A stretch of 10,843 bases of DNA from an uncultured archaeon (lineage in GTDB: Archaea; Thermoproteota; Nitrososphaeria; Nitrososphaerales; CALBXV01). Of the stretch, positions 1 to 5,888 are shown in pieces. The notes under the pieces were generated by a model that had not been told where the DNA came from, did not search any database, and saw nothing but the letters and a program-made list of their open reading frames with translations. Position numbers and translations under genes: made by a program. The first letter of the stretch is position 1. Each line of letters opens with the position of its first letter. The stretch is from assembly GCA_937890045.1 (NCBI GenBank), contig CALBXV010000461.1, positions 1-10,843 on the forward strand. The letters run 5' to 3'.

Positions 1-2
1 TC

Positions 3-443
3 GCAGTAAGGTCAAAAGTTAAAACTAATGTTTTAGTTTTTGATACCTATGATGTTAAATCAGGGGAAACTCCCGAATTAATTGCTGATAAATTGTATAA
101 TGATCCAGAGCTTCATTGGGTTGTTCTAATGATGAATGACATTACGGATAGATACTATCAATGGCCATTGAATGAAAATCAATTCCTCGCACATATCAAT
201 GACAAATATAGTAATGTTGATGCCACACATCATTATGAGATATCACAAACCTCTGGTGATACCACTATTAAAATTGATATAGGCACAGATAACACTGATC
301 ATTCTGGTGCTACTGCGATTACTAATTACGAGTATGAAGTAGCACAACAGGATAGTATGAGAAAAATCAGGTTACTTGATCCAGCATATATTGAAGCATT
401 TGTTGGTGAATATAAAACATTAATGAAAGCGAGTATTGTTTAA
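3..443 (+). CDS. 53: Baseplate wedge protein, T4 gp53-like (5'-truncated)
   Basis: The reading frame is open from the left edge, so the true start lies outside the window and only about 146 residues are seen. The visible N-terminal part, with VFDTYDVKSGETPELIADKL followed by NDPELHWVVLMMNDI and YYQWPL, has the LysM-like pattern typical of T4 gp53. Gp53 is one of the last proteins added to the baseplate wedge and helps join wedges around the hub. T4 gp53 is about 196 residues, so roughly a quarter is probably missing here. The stop overlaps the next start as TAATG, which suggests coupled translation with the hub gene. A TTG inside the frame at 93 could be mistaken for the start, but the conserved motif begins before it. 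Family assignment is by recognition of the motif, not by a search. Confidence 0.87.
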   Translation, partial: AVRSKVKTNVLVFDTYDVKSGETPELIADKLYNDPELHWVVLMMNDITDRYYQWPLNENQFLAHINDKYSNVDATHHYEISQTSGDTTIKIDIGTDNTDHSGATAITNYEYEVAQQDSMRKIRLLDPAYIEAFVGEYKTLMKASIV

Positions 444-1888
444 TGGCCGAAGGTTTAACTGGTGCCGGTGATTTTGAATTAGAAGTGTTAGACCTTGTTA
501 CCGTTTCTGGAATGAGGATTGATCTTACCGCTTCATGCATAGGCATAACCATTTTTGAGGATATATTCTCTCTTGCACTAACTGGTACAATCGCAATCAC
601 TGATGCTTTTAATTTACCTTCTCATGGACCTATTCTTGGTCAAGAATATCTATACCTTAAAATCAGAACACCATCATTTCCAAATGCACCAACAACTGCT
701 ATAGATTTTTCTGAAAATGTATTTCTTGTTCATTCTATATCGACAAGAAAACCCATAGCTGATGGTGTTCAAGGTTATGTTTTAAGTTTTGCTAGTCAAG
801 AGTTAATCAAGAATCAAAGACTTAAAGTTACACAAAGTTTAACCGGCTCATGGTCTGATTTAGTAGAACAAATGCTTCGGGATAGCAAATATCTGAATAC
901 AACAAAGAACGTACTTATAGAAAGAACTGCTGGTGTAAAGAGATTTGTTTCTCCAAATATTAGACCATTAGATATAGTTGTATTGGCAACCAAACAAGCA
1001 ATTTCTCAAACGGGAGGTGAACCTACATTTTTATTCTATGAAACATTTGATGGTTTCCATTTCAGAAGCTTGGCTAGTATATACAATGAACTACCTTCTT
1101 TTTTGTTTAAGACTGTTCAAACTGGTTCAAATCCACCACTCGGCCGCCGAGGTGATATAGCAAAACAAATGGAAACAATTCTTAACTATGAAATAGTAAA
1201 TAATAATGATACCATTGTAGGATATAGAGGTGGAATGTATGGTTCAAAACTTATCACACATGACATCATTAATAAAACATATAAGACTAACAAATACAAT
1301 TATCATGATAATTTTACAAGTGAACCACATATTGTTAGTGGAACTACAGCAGAAAGAAGTGAATATCCTTTCGTAAGTGAATTATATGTAAATCAAGAAG
1401 GTAGAGTATCTGATTATCTAGGAAGAACTTTTGTTATGCCAGAAACTAATAGTTCAATTAATAAAGAAAAAGATTCTCAACATGTAACAACAGCTAATAC
1501 TTCTCCCTTCAATAGTTACAATCCTCAAAGTTGGGTGCAGAGAAGAAATTCTCAGATGTTGCAGTTAGAAAATGCATTTAATATAAACTTGAGGGTTCAT
1601 GGAAATACTATGGTGAAAGCAGGAAATGTAGTAACAGTTAAAATTCCATATGTAATGGCATCCAGTGTTAAAAAAGATGAACCGTATGACAAATTTTATA
1701 ATGGACCTTTTTTAATTAAAAGGATACGACATGATTTTTCAATGACAGAATTCCCACCAAAACATACTATGAGTATGAATTTGGTGAAAGATTCATTAGA
1801 AGAACAATTACCAAACCCTGTTGATAATATGGAACCATCAGCACAAACATATGGGTCTAAAATAGACTATAATTACGCTGATATTTAA
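443..1888 (+). CDS. Baseplate hub protein, T4 gp27-like
   Basis: This is a 481-residue structural protein. Its layout follows T4 gp27 (391 residues), the trimeric hub that caps the tail tube end and carries the cell-puncturing device. Near residues 30-55 is a segment like the first gp27 beta-barrel (ITIFEDIFSLALTGTIAITD). Around 125-150 there is ELIKNQRLKVTQSLTGSW followed by a helical stretch. Around 170-215 is SPNIRPLDIVVLATKQAI followed by FLFYETFDGFHFRSL. A C-terminal domain at about 375-455 includes NINLRVHGNTMVKAGNVVTV and GPFLIKRIRHDFS, matching the last barrel of gp27 and VgrG/gpD-type hubs. Position directly after gp53 supports a baseplate role. No lysozyme domain is present, and no gp5 gene follows in the window. 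The extra length is mostly between residues 215 and 370. The start overlaps the gp53 stop; its ribosome site is weak, so coupling is likely. Confidence 0.78.
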   Translation: MAEGLTGAGDFELEVLDLVTVSGMRIDLTASCIGITIFEDIFSLALTGTIAITDAFNLPSHGPILGQEYLYLKIRTPSFPNAPTTAIDFSENVFLVHSISTRKPIADGVQGYVLSFASQELIKNQRLKVTQSLTGSWSDLVEQMLRDSKYLNTTKNVLIERTAGVKRFVSPNIRPLDIVVLATKQAISQTGGEPTFLFYETFDGFHFRSLASIYNELPSFLFKTVQTGSNPPLGRRGDIAKQMETILNYEIVNNNDTIVGYRGGMYGSKLITHDIINKTYKTNKYNYHDNFTSEPHIVSGTTAERSEYPFVSELYVNQEGRVSDYLGRTFVMPETNSSINKEKDSQHVTTANTSPFNSYNPQSWVQRRNSQMLQLENAFNINLRVHGNTMVKAGNVVTVKIPYVMASSVKKDEPYDKFYNGPFLIKRIRHDFSMTEFPPKHTMSMNLVKDSLEEQLPNPVDNMEPSAQTYGSKIDYNYADI

Positions 1889-1905
1889 AAGGAGACAGAC
1901 ACATC
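1889..1905 (+). promoter_or_regulatory. Strong ribosome-binding site followed by ATC, not ATG
   Basis: AAGGAGA begins right after the hub stop codon. Eight bases after its GGAG (1891-1894) lies ATC at 1903-1905, exactly where a start codon is expected. The frame opened by this ATC is continuous with the small basic gene whose first ATG is at 1963. No other usable start codon sits near this ribosome site. Confidence 0.5.
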
Positions 1906-2163
1906 AAAAAAAACTCTAATTCAATATCCAAGAAATCAAATCTGAAAAAGGGAACCAAAACAATGGCTAAAACAAAGAACAGACTCAAGAAAATGAATTT
2001 CCAAAAACAATCCCGTGCCAAATCATTTGAATATGAACCACTTTCTGATAACGATAAATACATTATACGACTAGCAGGATATAGAAAAGAGTTACGAAAC
2101 AGGACAACTAATGAAGACATTTCACGAATTACAAGAGGGGGTTTACGATCCCAACATATTTAA
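1903..2163 (+). CDS. Small very basic protein of unknown function, possible ATC start
   Basis: I do not recognise a family. From the first ATG (1963) the protein is 66 residues. From the in-frame ATC at 1903 it is 86 residues and would begin with a Lys/Ser/Asn-rich stretch (KKNSNSISKKSNLKKGTKTM). I favour the longer form because the strong ribosome site at 1889-1894 is correctly spaced only for the ATC, but the start is uncertain. The N-terminal half is dense in Lys and Arg with no hydrophobic core, suggesting a disordered, nucleic-acid- or head-interacting segment. The C-terminal half (YEPLSDNDKYIIRLAGYRKE) looks helical. It overlaps the following P-loop gene by 53 bases in another frame, more than most junctions here. 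The last 15 or so residues may therefore be incidental. Confidence 0.55.
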   Translation: MKKNSNSISKKSNLKKGTKTMAKTKNRLKKMNFQKQSRAKSFEYEPLSDNDKYIIRLAGYRKELRNRTTNEDISRITRGGLRSQHI

Positions 2164-2776
2164 GGCGTTCTTTCTAGCGGGTGGACCTGGCAGCGGTAAG
2201 TCATACGTTGTCAGGAAAACCACTGGTGGTACTGGACTCAAATCAGTCAACTCTGATGAGGCGTTTGAACATCTGTTGACAAAGGCTGGACTGTCTCTAA
2301 AGATGCCTCCAGAAGAGTTTGAACGTAAAGAGGTACAGCGACAACGAGCAAAAGACATAACCGCTGCAAGAAAGGAAAACTATCTTGAAGGTCGTCTTGG
2401 ACTTATCATAGATGGTACAGGTAAAAATGCAGATAAGATATTAAAACAGAAAGCTGGTCTTGAAGAGCTCGGGTATGACACATATATGATCTTTGTGAAC
2501 ACTTCATTAGATGTTGCATTAAAACGCAATGCAGAACGGGCCCGATCACTTGCAGAACCTATTGTGGTCAAATCGTGGAAAGATGTTCAGGCCAATATAG
2601 GCAAATTCAGTAATATGTTTCGGAGTGGATTTATCGTGGTTGATAACAACAATGCTGGTGAGGAAATCTTTACAAGTGTATGGAAACGAGTAAGGGGTCT
2701 GCTTCGTAGAAAAGTCCAGAATACCAGAGCAACCAACTGGATATCTATGGAACTAGCCAAAAAACGACGAAAATAG
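2111..2776 (+). CDS. P-loop kinase / zeta-toxin-like protein with capsid-targeting-like N-terminus
   Basis: This 221-residue protein has a Walker A motif GGPGSGKS (24-31), an acidic pair D49-E50 after the first helix, LIIDGTGK (98-105), and Arg-rich lid residues near 128-135 (KRNAERAR). This is the pattern of the zeta-toxin / polynucleotide-kinase-like P-loop family, which phosphorylates small molecules or nucleic acid ends; the substrate here is unknown. Before the kinase fold it carries MKTFHELQE|G. That matches the form of the T4 capsid-targeting sequence (internal protein III begins MKTYQEFIAE), including an L-x-E|G site of the kind cut by the gp21 prohead protease. The start is well placed, with AGGA at 2101-2104 and a 6-base spacer. 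It sits at the end of the structural genes, which fits a packaged protein. No antitoxin-like partner is obvious. Fold confidence is high; packaging is inference. Confidence 0.8.
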   Translation: MKTFHELQEGVYDPNIFKAFFLAGGPGSGKSYVVRKTTGGTGLKSVNSDEAFEHLLTKAGLSLKMPPEEFERKEVQRQRAKDITAARKENYLEGRLGLIIDGTGKNADKILKQKAGLEELGYDTYMIFVNTSLDVALKRNAERARSLAEPIVVKSWKDVQANIGKFSNMFRSGFIVVDNNNAGEEIFTSVWKRVRGLLRRKVQNTRATNWISMELAKKRRK

Positions 2777-2777
2777 T

Positions 2778-2841
2778 AAAAATCCTTTAGAATCAACGAC
2801 TTAGCATTTTTTTCAAAAATCCTTTAGAATCAATAACTTAG
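2778..2841 (+). repeat. Two 27-bp direct repeats between structural and early-type genes
   Basis: Copies lie at 2778-2804 and 2815-2841, starting 37 bases apart. Each reads AAAAATCCTTTAGAATCAA, two variable bases, then ACTTAG. They differ only at those two bases (CG in the first, TA in the second), so 25/27 match. Between them is a T7 run (2807-2813). The second copy ends 15 bases before the -35 hexamer of the promoter at 2857. The unit is not palindromic and I see no hairpin, so it is not an ordinary terminator. A regulator-binding pair or a recombination scar are both possible. Confidence 0.85.
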
Positions 2842-2856
2842 AGATGACGATTTCTC

Positions 2857-2885
2857 TTGACAAATCCTTATGGGTATGGTATTAT
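2857..2885 (+). promoter_or_regulatory. Strong sigma-70-type promoter with extended -10
   Basis: A perfect -35 hexamer TTGACA (2857-2862) is followed by a 17-base spacer and a -10 hexamer TATTAT (2880-2885, one change from consensus). The bases TGG at 2877-2879 give the TGn extended -10 element. Transcription would begin near 2892, about 24 bases before the favoured start at 2916. It is the first clear promoter after the structural genes and probably serves the rightward early-type run. Confidence 0.85.
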
Positions 2886-2915
2886 ATAAACATAATGAAA
2901 ATGAAAGAGGATTTG

Positions 2916-3143
2916 ATGTCAAAGATTGATTATATTAGTGCTGATAATGGTGGTCTTGCTTTGTTTGCAGGGAATGATACTATTAGGGCTACTACTGCGG
3001 AAGCAATTGCAGAGGCAATCAAACATTATGGTCTTGCAGATACGGTCATGGGCTCTAGTTCAATGCATTTTGCAGCTGAAGATGGTTTTAAAACCAATGA
3101 CGGTGCGATGTTGCTTTACAAACGGGCATTGGAGTTGATATAA
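2916..3143 (+). CDS. Hypothetical early protein, 75 aa
   Basis: I do not recognise this protein. It is the first gene after the strong promoter. I chose the ATG at 2916 because AGAGG (2906-2910) lies five bases before it. In-frame ATGs at 2895 and 2901 would place the start at or just after the likely transcription start and leave no room for a ribosome site. The product begins MSKIDYISADNGGLALFAGN, is Ala-rich with an amphipathic helix (TTAEAIAEAIKHYGLAD) and ends in a second helix (LLYKRALELI). It is small, soluble and has no cysteine. Its stop overlaps the next start as TAATG. A role in host takeover is a guess from position only. Confidence 0.75.
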   Translation: MSKIDYISADNGGLALFAGNDTIRATTAEAIAEAIKHYGLADTVMGSSSMHFAAEDGFKTNDGAMLLYKRALELI

Positions 3144-3487
3144 TGACTGTTTATGTAACTAAGACTGCGAATACGATTGCTGGTGGTATTGCTCATATGA
3201 TTGAGGGTGCCAATAAGGACTATATGAATTTTTCTGTCAATGACGCCATGAAGGCAGATTTTGTCGAAGGATGGGATGTCAAGTCTGGTTCTAAGTATGT
3301 CAAGATTATGACGAATAATGGTGGTTCTGCTTGGGGATTTATTGTCAAGACTGATACTGACAAGAAGTTCAAGAAGGGCGACATTTTGAAGTGTGCTGGT
3401 TGGGCTGCTCCTGCTAGGAATAAGGCTCGGGGCAATGTTCTTGAGGGTAACTATCTTATCAACTGGACGGGGCCTTTGTATCTCTGA
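3143..3487 (+). CDS. Hypothetical protein, 114 aa
   Basis: This 114-residue soluble protein belongs to no family I can name. It appears to have an N-terminal helical part (about 1-40) and a beta-rich C-terminal part. The latter contains SGSKYVKIMTNNGGSAWGFI, a Lys-rich stretch (KTDTDKKFKKGDILKCAGW), then NYLINWTGPLYL at the very end. The W-x-G-P ending resembles the EWVGPYEDLL ending of the protein encoded at 3776-4138. It is joined to both neighbours by overlapping stop/start codons (TAATG before, TGATG after), so it is probably co-translated with them from the promoter at 2857. Confidence 0.75.
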   Translation: MTVYVTKTANTIAGGIAHMIEGANKDYMNFSVNDAMKADFVEGWDVKSGSKYVKIMTNNGGSAWGFIVKTDTDKKFKKGDILKCAGWAAPARNKARGNVLEGNYLINWTGPLYL

Positions 3488-3783
3488 TGATGAATGAGTG
3501 GCCGGCCCCAGAATGGGCCCATGTGAAATTAGGTACAAAAATTATTCATGTTTATAGATATAAGGCTGGTCGGCTTTACATAAAAGAAGGTAAAGTTACC
3601 GAAATTCGGAAGTGTTGTTGGACAAAAAGCAACAAAAATGATATGGTCGAGGTTGTGTTTGACAATGACCCCGATGACCCGTCAGAATACCGTAAGATGC
3701 GTAGGCGGGATGTGTTTAAGATGGGTCTGATTGATGTTAAAAAGGGAATTGGTTACTTTACTGAAGAGGGATTCTATGGATAG
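3487..3783 (+). CDS. Hypothetical protein, 98 aa
   Basis: This is an unrecognised 98-residue protein. Two adjacent ATG codons (3487 and 3490) are possible starts; the first overlaps the previous stop as TGATG. Visible features are an N-terminal NEWPAPEWAHVKLGTKIIHV, a probable beta-sheet region that repeats basic and hydrophobic residues (YRYKAGRLYIKEGKVTEIRK), a CCW motif, an acidic stretch (DNDPDDPSEY) and a basic one (KMRRRD). The pattern would suit a small beta-barrel or SH3-like fold, but this is only an impression. It overlaps the next gene by 8 bases. Confidence 0.7.
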   Translation: MMNEWPAPEWAHVKLGTKIIHVYRYKAGRLYIKEGKVTEIRKCCWTKSNKNDMVEVVFDNDPDDPSEYRKMRRRDVFKMGLIDVKKGIGYFTEEGFYG

Positions 3784-4138
3784 AAAAGAAAAACTGTCGA
3801 AAGCACTGTTGAGACATCTTCGGACTGAAACTGTTGCAGTAATTCACTCTGCACACGAAGATTCGCCTAGGACAGTGGCATTTGTTAACGTAGATAAATC
3901 GTGGAGCACAAAAAAGAAGTTGGAAAAGGCATTTATGCTGACTAACTCAGTTGAGGGTGCTTGGTATAAAAGTGATAATGTCGAGTATATTGGGCCGGAT
4001 AAAGCATGCCGTAGCACTATGGTTGGTGATATGGTGCGGCTAGGGGATGGTACAAAATTCAAGTGTGGAGACACTGGTTGGAGTGAATGGAAAAAATCAG
4101 CTCACGAATGGGTGGGCCCATATGAGGATTTGCTATGA
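3776..4138 (+). CDS. Hypothetical protein, 120 aa
   Basis: This is an unrecognised 120-residue protein. The ATG at 3776 is preferred because AGAGGG (3765-3770) lies just before it; the frame is open further upstream, but only over the previous gene. The N-terminus (MDRKEKLSKALLRHLRTETV) looks helical. The middle has VAFVNVDKSWSTKKKLEKAF, and the C-terminal half is beta-like (VEYIGPDKA, GDMVRLGDGTKFKCGDTGW) and closes with EWVGPYEDLL. The G-P-containing ends link it loosely to the products at 3143 and 4290, possibly divergent members of one small family. The stop overlaps the next start as ATGA. Confidence 0.72.
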   Translation: MDRKEKLSKALLRHLRTETVAVIHSAHEDSPRTVAFVNVDKSWSTKKKLEKAFMLTNSVEGAWYKSDNVEYIGPDKACRSTMVGDMVRLGDGTKFKCGDTGWSEWKKSAHEWVGPYEDLL

Positions 4139-4290
4139 TTAGAGCATTTGTAGGACTTGGTTGTATAGTTGCAGGCGCAGGATTTGTGGAAGGAAGCGGA
4201 AACTTTACCGTAGGCGTTCCATTATGTGCGCTTGGTGCGATTATCATGTTATGGGGGTATTCTGGTATGAACGAGGAGAATTTAGGCTAA
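4135..4290 (+). CDS. Small membrane protein, 51 aa
   Basis: This 51-residue protein has two hydrophobic stretches: residues 4-17 (AFVGLGCIVAGAGF) and 26-42 (VGVPLCALGAIIMLWGY), separated by an acidic/polar turn (EGSGN). It ends with a short polar tail (NEENLG). This suggests a hairpin-like inner-membrane protein. The evidence for a real gene is an ATGA junction with the previous stop, AGGA six bases before the ATG, and a TAATG junction with the next gene. Another frame over 4161-4289 is also open, but it reads as a Cys/Arg/Trp-rich shadow. Function is unknown; a holin-like or envelope-modifying role is possible but not shown. Confidence 0.72.
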   Translation: MIRAFVGLGCIVAGAGFVEGSGNFTVGVPLCALGAIIMLWGYSGMNEENLG

Positions 4291-4598
4291 TGTATATTGA
4301 TTATGGGTACGATAGTTATAAACATGTTTATGTAGGTCCGTACAGGCTTGTCCCAGATAAGTATGAGTGCTGGGGTTACAAATACAAGCCGTGGGATGAC
4401 AGTGATCGTGACGCAATTAAAACTATGCATGAGATAGAGACACCTGATGGCAAAACTATTCAAGGCCCTTGGAGTCCCTATAAAACTCCTACTGTGGGAG
4501 AGTTTCACGAATTTATTGATGAATTTGCCGGTGTTAACAGCGGAGAACTTTACAAAAAAGAAAAGGGCCGACCTTGGCATCATAGGTTATCAACATGA
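4290..4598 (+). CDS. Hypothetical Tyr/Trp-rich protein, 102 aa
   Basis: This is an unrecognised soluble protein of 102 residues. The frame is open from 4161, but I place the start at the ATG at 4290. It overlaps the previous stop as TAATG, GAGGAG (4273-4278) lies 11 bases upstream, and the upstream stretch is explained by the membrane protein. The N-terminal half is unusually aromatic (YIDYGYDSYKHVYVGPYR, then YECWGYKYKPWDD). The C-terminal half carries a helix (VGEFHEFIDEFAGVNSGEL) and a basic end (KKEKGRPWHHR). The VGPY element recalls the end of the protein before the small membrane gene. The stop overlaps the next ATG as ATGA. Confidence 0.72.
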   Translation: MYIDYGYDSYKHVYVGPYRLVPDKYECWGYKYKPWDDSDRDAIKTMHEIETPDGKTIQGPWSPYKTPTVGEFHEFIDEFAGVNSGELYKKEKGRPWHHRLST

Positions 4599-4720
4599 TA
4601 TCGAAAGTTGAGAGTTTTCTTGAGGATGGCCTACTGCTCCTTATTTCATGCCACCTAGTTGTGTGGATTATGATTATGAGTTTGTGTATTTTAGGGTTTA
4701 AATTGGGTCATGGAGTTTAG
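4595..4720 (+). CDS. Small single-pass membrane protein, 41 aa
   Basis: This 41-residue peptide has a short acidic N-terminus (MISKVESFLEDG) followed by about 22 hydrophobic residues (13-35, including LLLLISCHLVVWIMIMSL), then a short basic end (KLGHGV). Its start overlaps the preceding stop as ATGA, the coupling signal used by its neighbours, and no separate ribosome site is visible. It fills a stretch that would otherwise be a 128-base gap. Small single-pass proteins are common in T4-like early regions and often act on the host envelope or as lysis helpers; the role here is not known. Confidence 0.62.
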   Translation: MISKVESFLEDGLLLLISCHLVVWIMIMSLCILGFKLGHGV

Positions 4721-4726
4721 GGAATA

Positions 4727-5032
4727 ATGTTAAAAGCAATGTTAATTGTTGTCGGTATTGGTGGTATGGGTGGAGAATATACAACAGAAATACCATCTAT
4801 GGAAGAGTGTCTTGAAATGAGAACAGTAATTGAAAAACAAGACCCCGCCGTAAAAACTCTTTGTATACCTGTAGCAGATGAAACTGCTAAGATACAAGAG
4901 TTTTTTTGGATTTTCATGGATATGGTTGATCAGATAAAACAAAACCAGCTGGAATGGGATAATCCTGATGATAGAATACAACGTGGAGAAGATGAACCAA
5001 CTGATAGCGGCAGCATACGAAGCACAGAATAA
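4727..5032 (+). CDS. Hypothetical protein with signal-like N-terminus, 101 aa
   Basis: The protein is 101 residues. A short hydrophobic start (MLKAMLIVVGIGGMGG) could be a weak signal peptide or membrane anchor. It is followed by EYTTEIPSMEECLEMRTVIE and VKTLCIPVADET, with cysteines near 28 and 46 that could form a disulfide outside the cytoplasm. A second helix (IQEFFWIFMDMVDQIKQNQL) leads into a polar, acidic tail. The pattern of two cysteines around a Met/Glu-rich helix is familiar to me from small marine phage proteins of unknown function, but I cannot name a family. The start at 4727 follows GGGA with very short spacing; the ATG at 4739 is an alternative. The tail overlaps the next gene by 41 bases. 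Confidence 0.68.
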   Translation: MLKAMLIVVGIGGMGGEYTTEIPSMEECLEMRTVIEKQDPAVKTLCIPVADETAKIQEFFWIFMDMVDQIKQNQLEWDNPDDRIQRGEDEPTDSGSIRSTE

Positions 5033-5111
5033 TGCTAAGGCCGAATGGGGTAAAAATTATTGGAGTGTTGTCTTGGCGTATTTGTTGCGACAAGCAAATC
5101 GTTTGAACTAA
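4992..5111 (+). CDS. Small helical protein, 39 aa
   Basis: This 39-residue protein begins MNQLIAAAYEAQNNAKAEWG and ends in a helix with a basic face (VVLAYLLRQANRLN). Similar short proteins ending in LLxQANRLN seem familiar from T4-like marine phages, but I cannot give a name or function. GGAG lies upstream with a short spacer (4985-4988). The gene starts within the end of the previous one, in another frame, and ends 8 bases before the Fe-S carrier gene. The amphipathic composition suggests two helices that bind a partner protein. Confidence 0.65.
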   Translation: MNQLIAAAYEAQNNAKAEWGKNYWSVVLAYLLRQANRLN

Positions 5112-5119
5112 ATACTGGT

Positions 5120-5425
5120 ATGGTAACACTAACAGAGAAAGCTAGAGACTACTTAAAGTCTGTTTCTGATGGCGATTATGTATCCCTCGGCGTAAAAGGC
5201 GGGGGATGTTCTGGATTCCAATACGTTTGGGACCATGCTAAAAACTGGCCAGATGTAAAATGGTCTGACCCTATTGATGATGTACTAGTTGTTGACCCTA
5301 TGGCAGAACTATACATATTAGATAGTGTAATAGACTATGTAGAAGAGCTTGGTGGTTCATTCCTATCCATAAAGAACCCGATGCAAACAAGCTCATGTGG
5401 ATGTGGGGAGAGTTTCAGTGTATGA
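5120..5425 (+). CDS. A-type Fe-S cluster carrier (IscA/SufA/HesB family)
   Basis: The protein is 101 residues, the usual size for the family. The three conserved cysteines are present: C30 in VKGGGCSGFQY, and C93 and C95 in SSCGCGESFSV at the C-terminus. A-type carriers hold an Fe-S cluster or iron between subunits and pass it to target enzymes. The start at 5120 gives the standard N-terminus (VTLTEKARDYLKS); upstream in-frame codons from 5060 only extend into the preceding gene. No clear ribosome site is visible, so coupling is likely. The end overlaps the nuclease gene by 8 bases. Genes of this family are known in marine T4-like phages, where they probably support Fe-S enzymes during infection. 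The family is clear, the client protein is not. Confidence 0.9.
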   Translation: MVTLTEKARDYLKSVSDGDYVSLGVKGGGCSGFQYVWDHAKNWPDVKWSDPIDDVLVVDPMAELYILDSVIDYVEELGGSFLSIKNPMQTSSCGCGESFSV

Positions 5426-5888
5426 GTATAGTTGTAAAATTGTAAGAGTTGTTGATGGTGACACGGTTGATGTGGACATTGACCTTGGTTTTGGTGTATG
5501 GATGCATAATGAGCGTATACGACTACATGGCATAGACACGCCAGAGAGTAGGACAAGAGATTTAGAGGAAAAGAAATACGGACTACTTGCTAAGGATCAA
5601 GTAGAACATTTTTTACCCAAAGGCTCAATCCAAACTCTAGTAACAGTCAAGGATAAAGCAGGGAAGTATGGTCGAATTTTAGGTAGGTTTAAAATTGAAG
5701 ACTATATGCATCCCACGCCCACTACTATTAATGAGTGGATGGTACGACATCATCACGCTGCACCATATTTCGGACAAAATAAAGAAGAGATTGCACAAAT
5801 CCATCTTGATAACCGAAGTAAAGCTAAAGATGTATGGACTGAAGATTATAATGCATGGCGTGATCGGAATGATAACAGTAACGGATAA
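5418..5888 (+). CDS. Staphylococcal nuclease-like (thermonuclease) protein
   Basis: The protein is 156 residues, and the SNase fold is clear. VVDGDTVDVDID (11-22) provides the calcium-site aspartates. ERIRLHGIDTPES (32-44) carries R35, D40 and E43, which fall at the same numbers as the catalytic and metal residues of staphylococcal nuclease. KYGR (83-86) carries the second catalytic arginine (R87 in the model enzyme). All active-site residues are therefore kept and cleavage of DNA or RNA is expected. There is no signal peptide, so it probably acts in the infected cell, perhaps on host DNA or RNA. I chose GTG at 5418: GGGAG at 5406-5410 lies seven bases before it, and the start overlaps the previous stop. 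GTG at 5397 is a less likely start. It overlaps the oxygenase gene by 20 bases. Confidence 0.88.
   Translation: MYEYSCKIVRVVDGDTVDVDIDLGFGVWMHNERIRLHGIDTPESRTRDLEEKKYGLLAKDQVEHFLPKGSIQTLVTVKDKAGKYGRILGRFKIEDYMHPTPTTINEWMVRHHHAAPYFGQNKEEIAQIHLDNRSKAKDVWTEDYNAWRDRNDNSNG

Noticed and set aside
2805..2820. T7 run between the direct repeats as a rho-independent terminator
   Set aside because: No GC-rich hairpin precedes the T run.
2844..2915. Upstream starts for the first early gene (2844, 2895, 2901)
   Set aside because: The start at 2844 precedes the promoter; those at 2895 and 2901 leave no space for a ribosome site after the likely transcription start. AGAGG fits 2916.
3657..3690. TTGACA inside the 3487-3783 gene, also similar hexamers near 9047
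   Set aside because: No -10 hexamer lies at the correct distance; these are coding sequence (Phe-Asp-Asn / Phe-Asp).
4161..4289. In-frame upstream extension of the 4290 gene (Cys/Arg/Trp-rich)
   Set aside because: The same bases encode a sensible membrane protein with an ATGA junction and a ribosome site, so the extension is a shadow.
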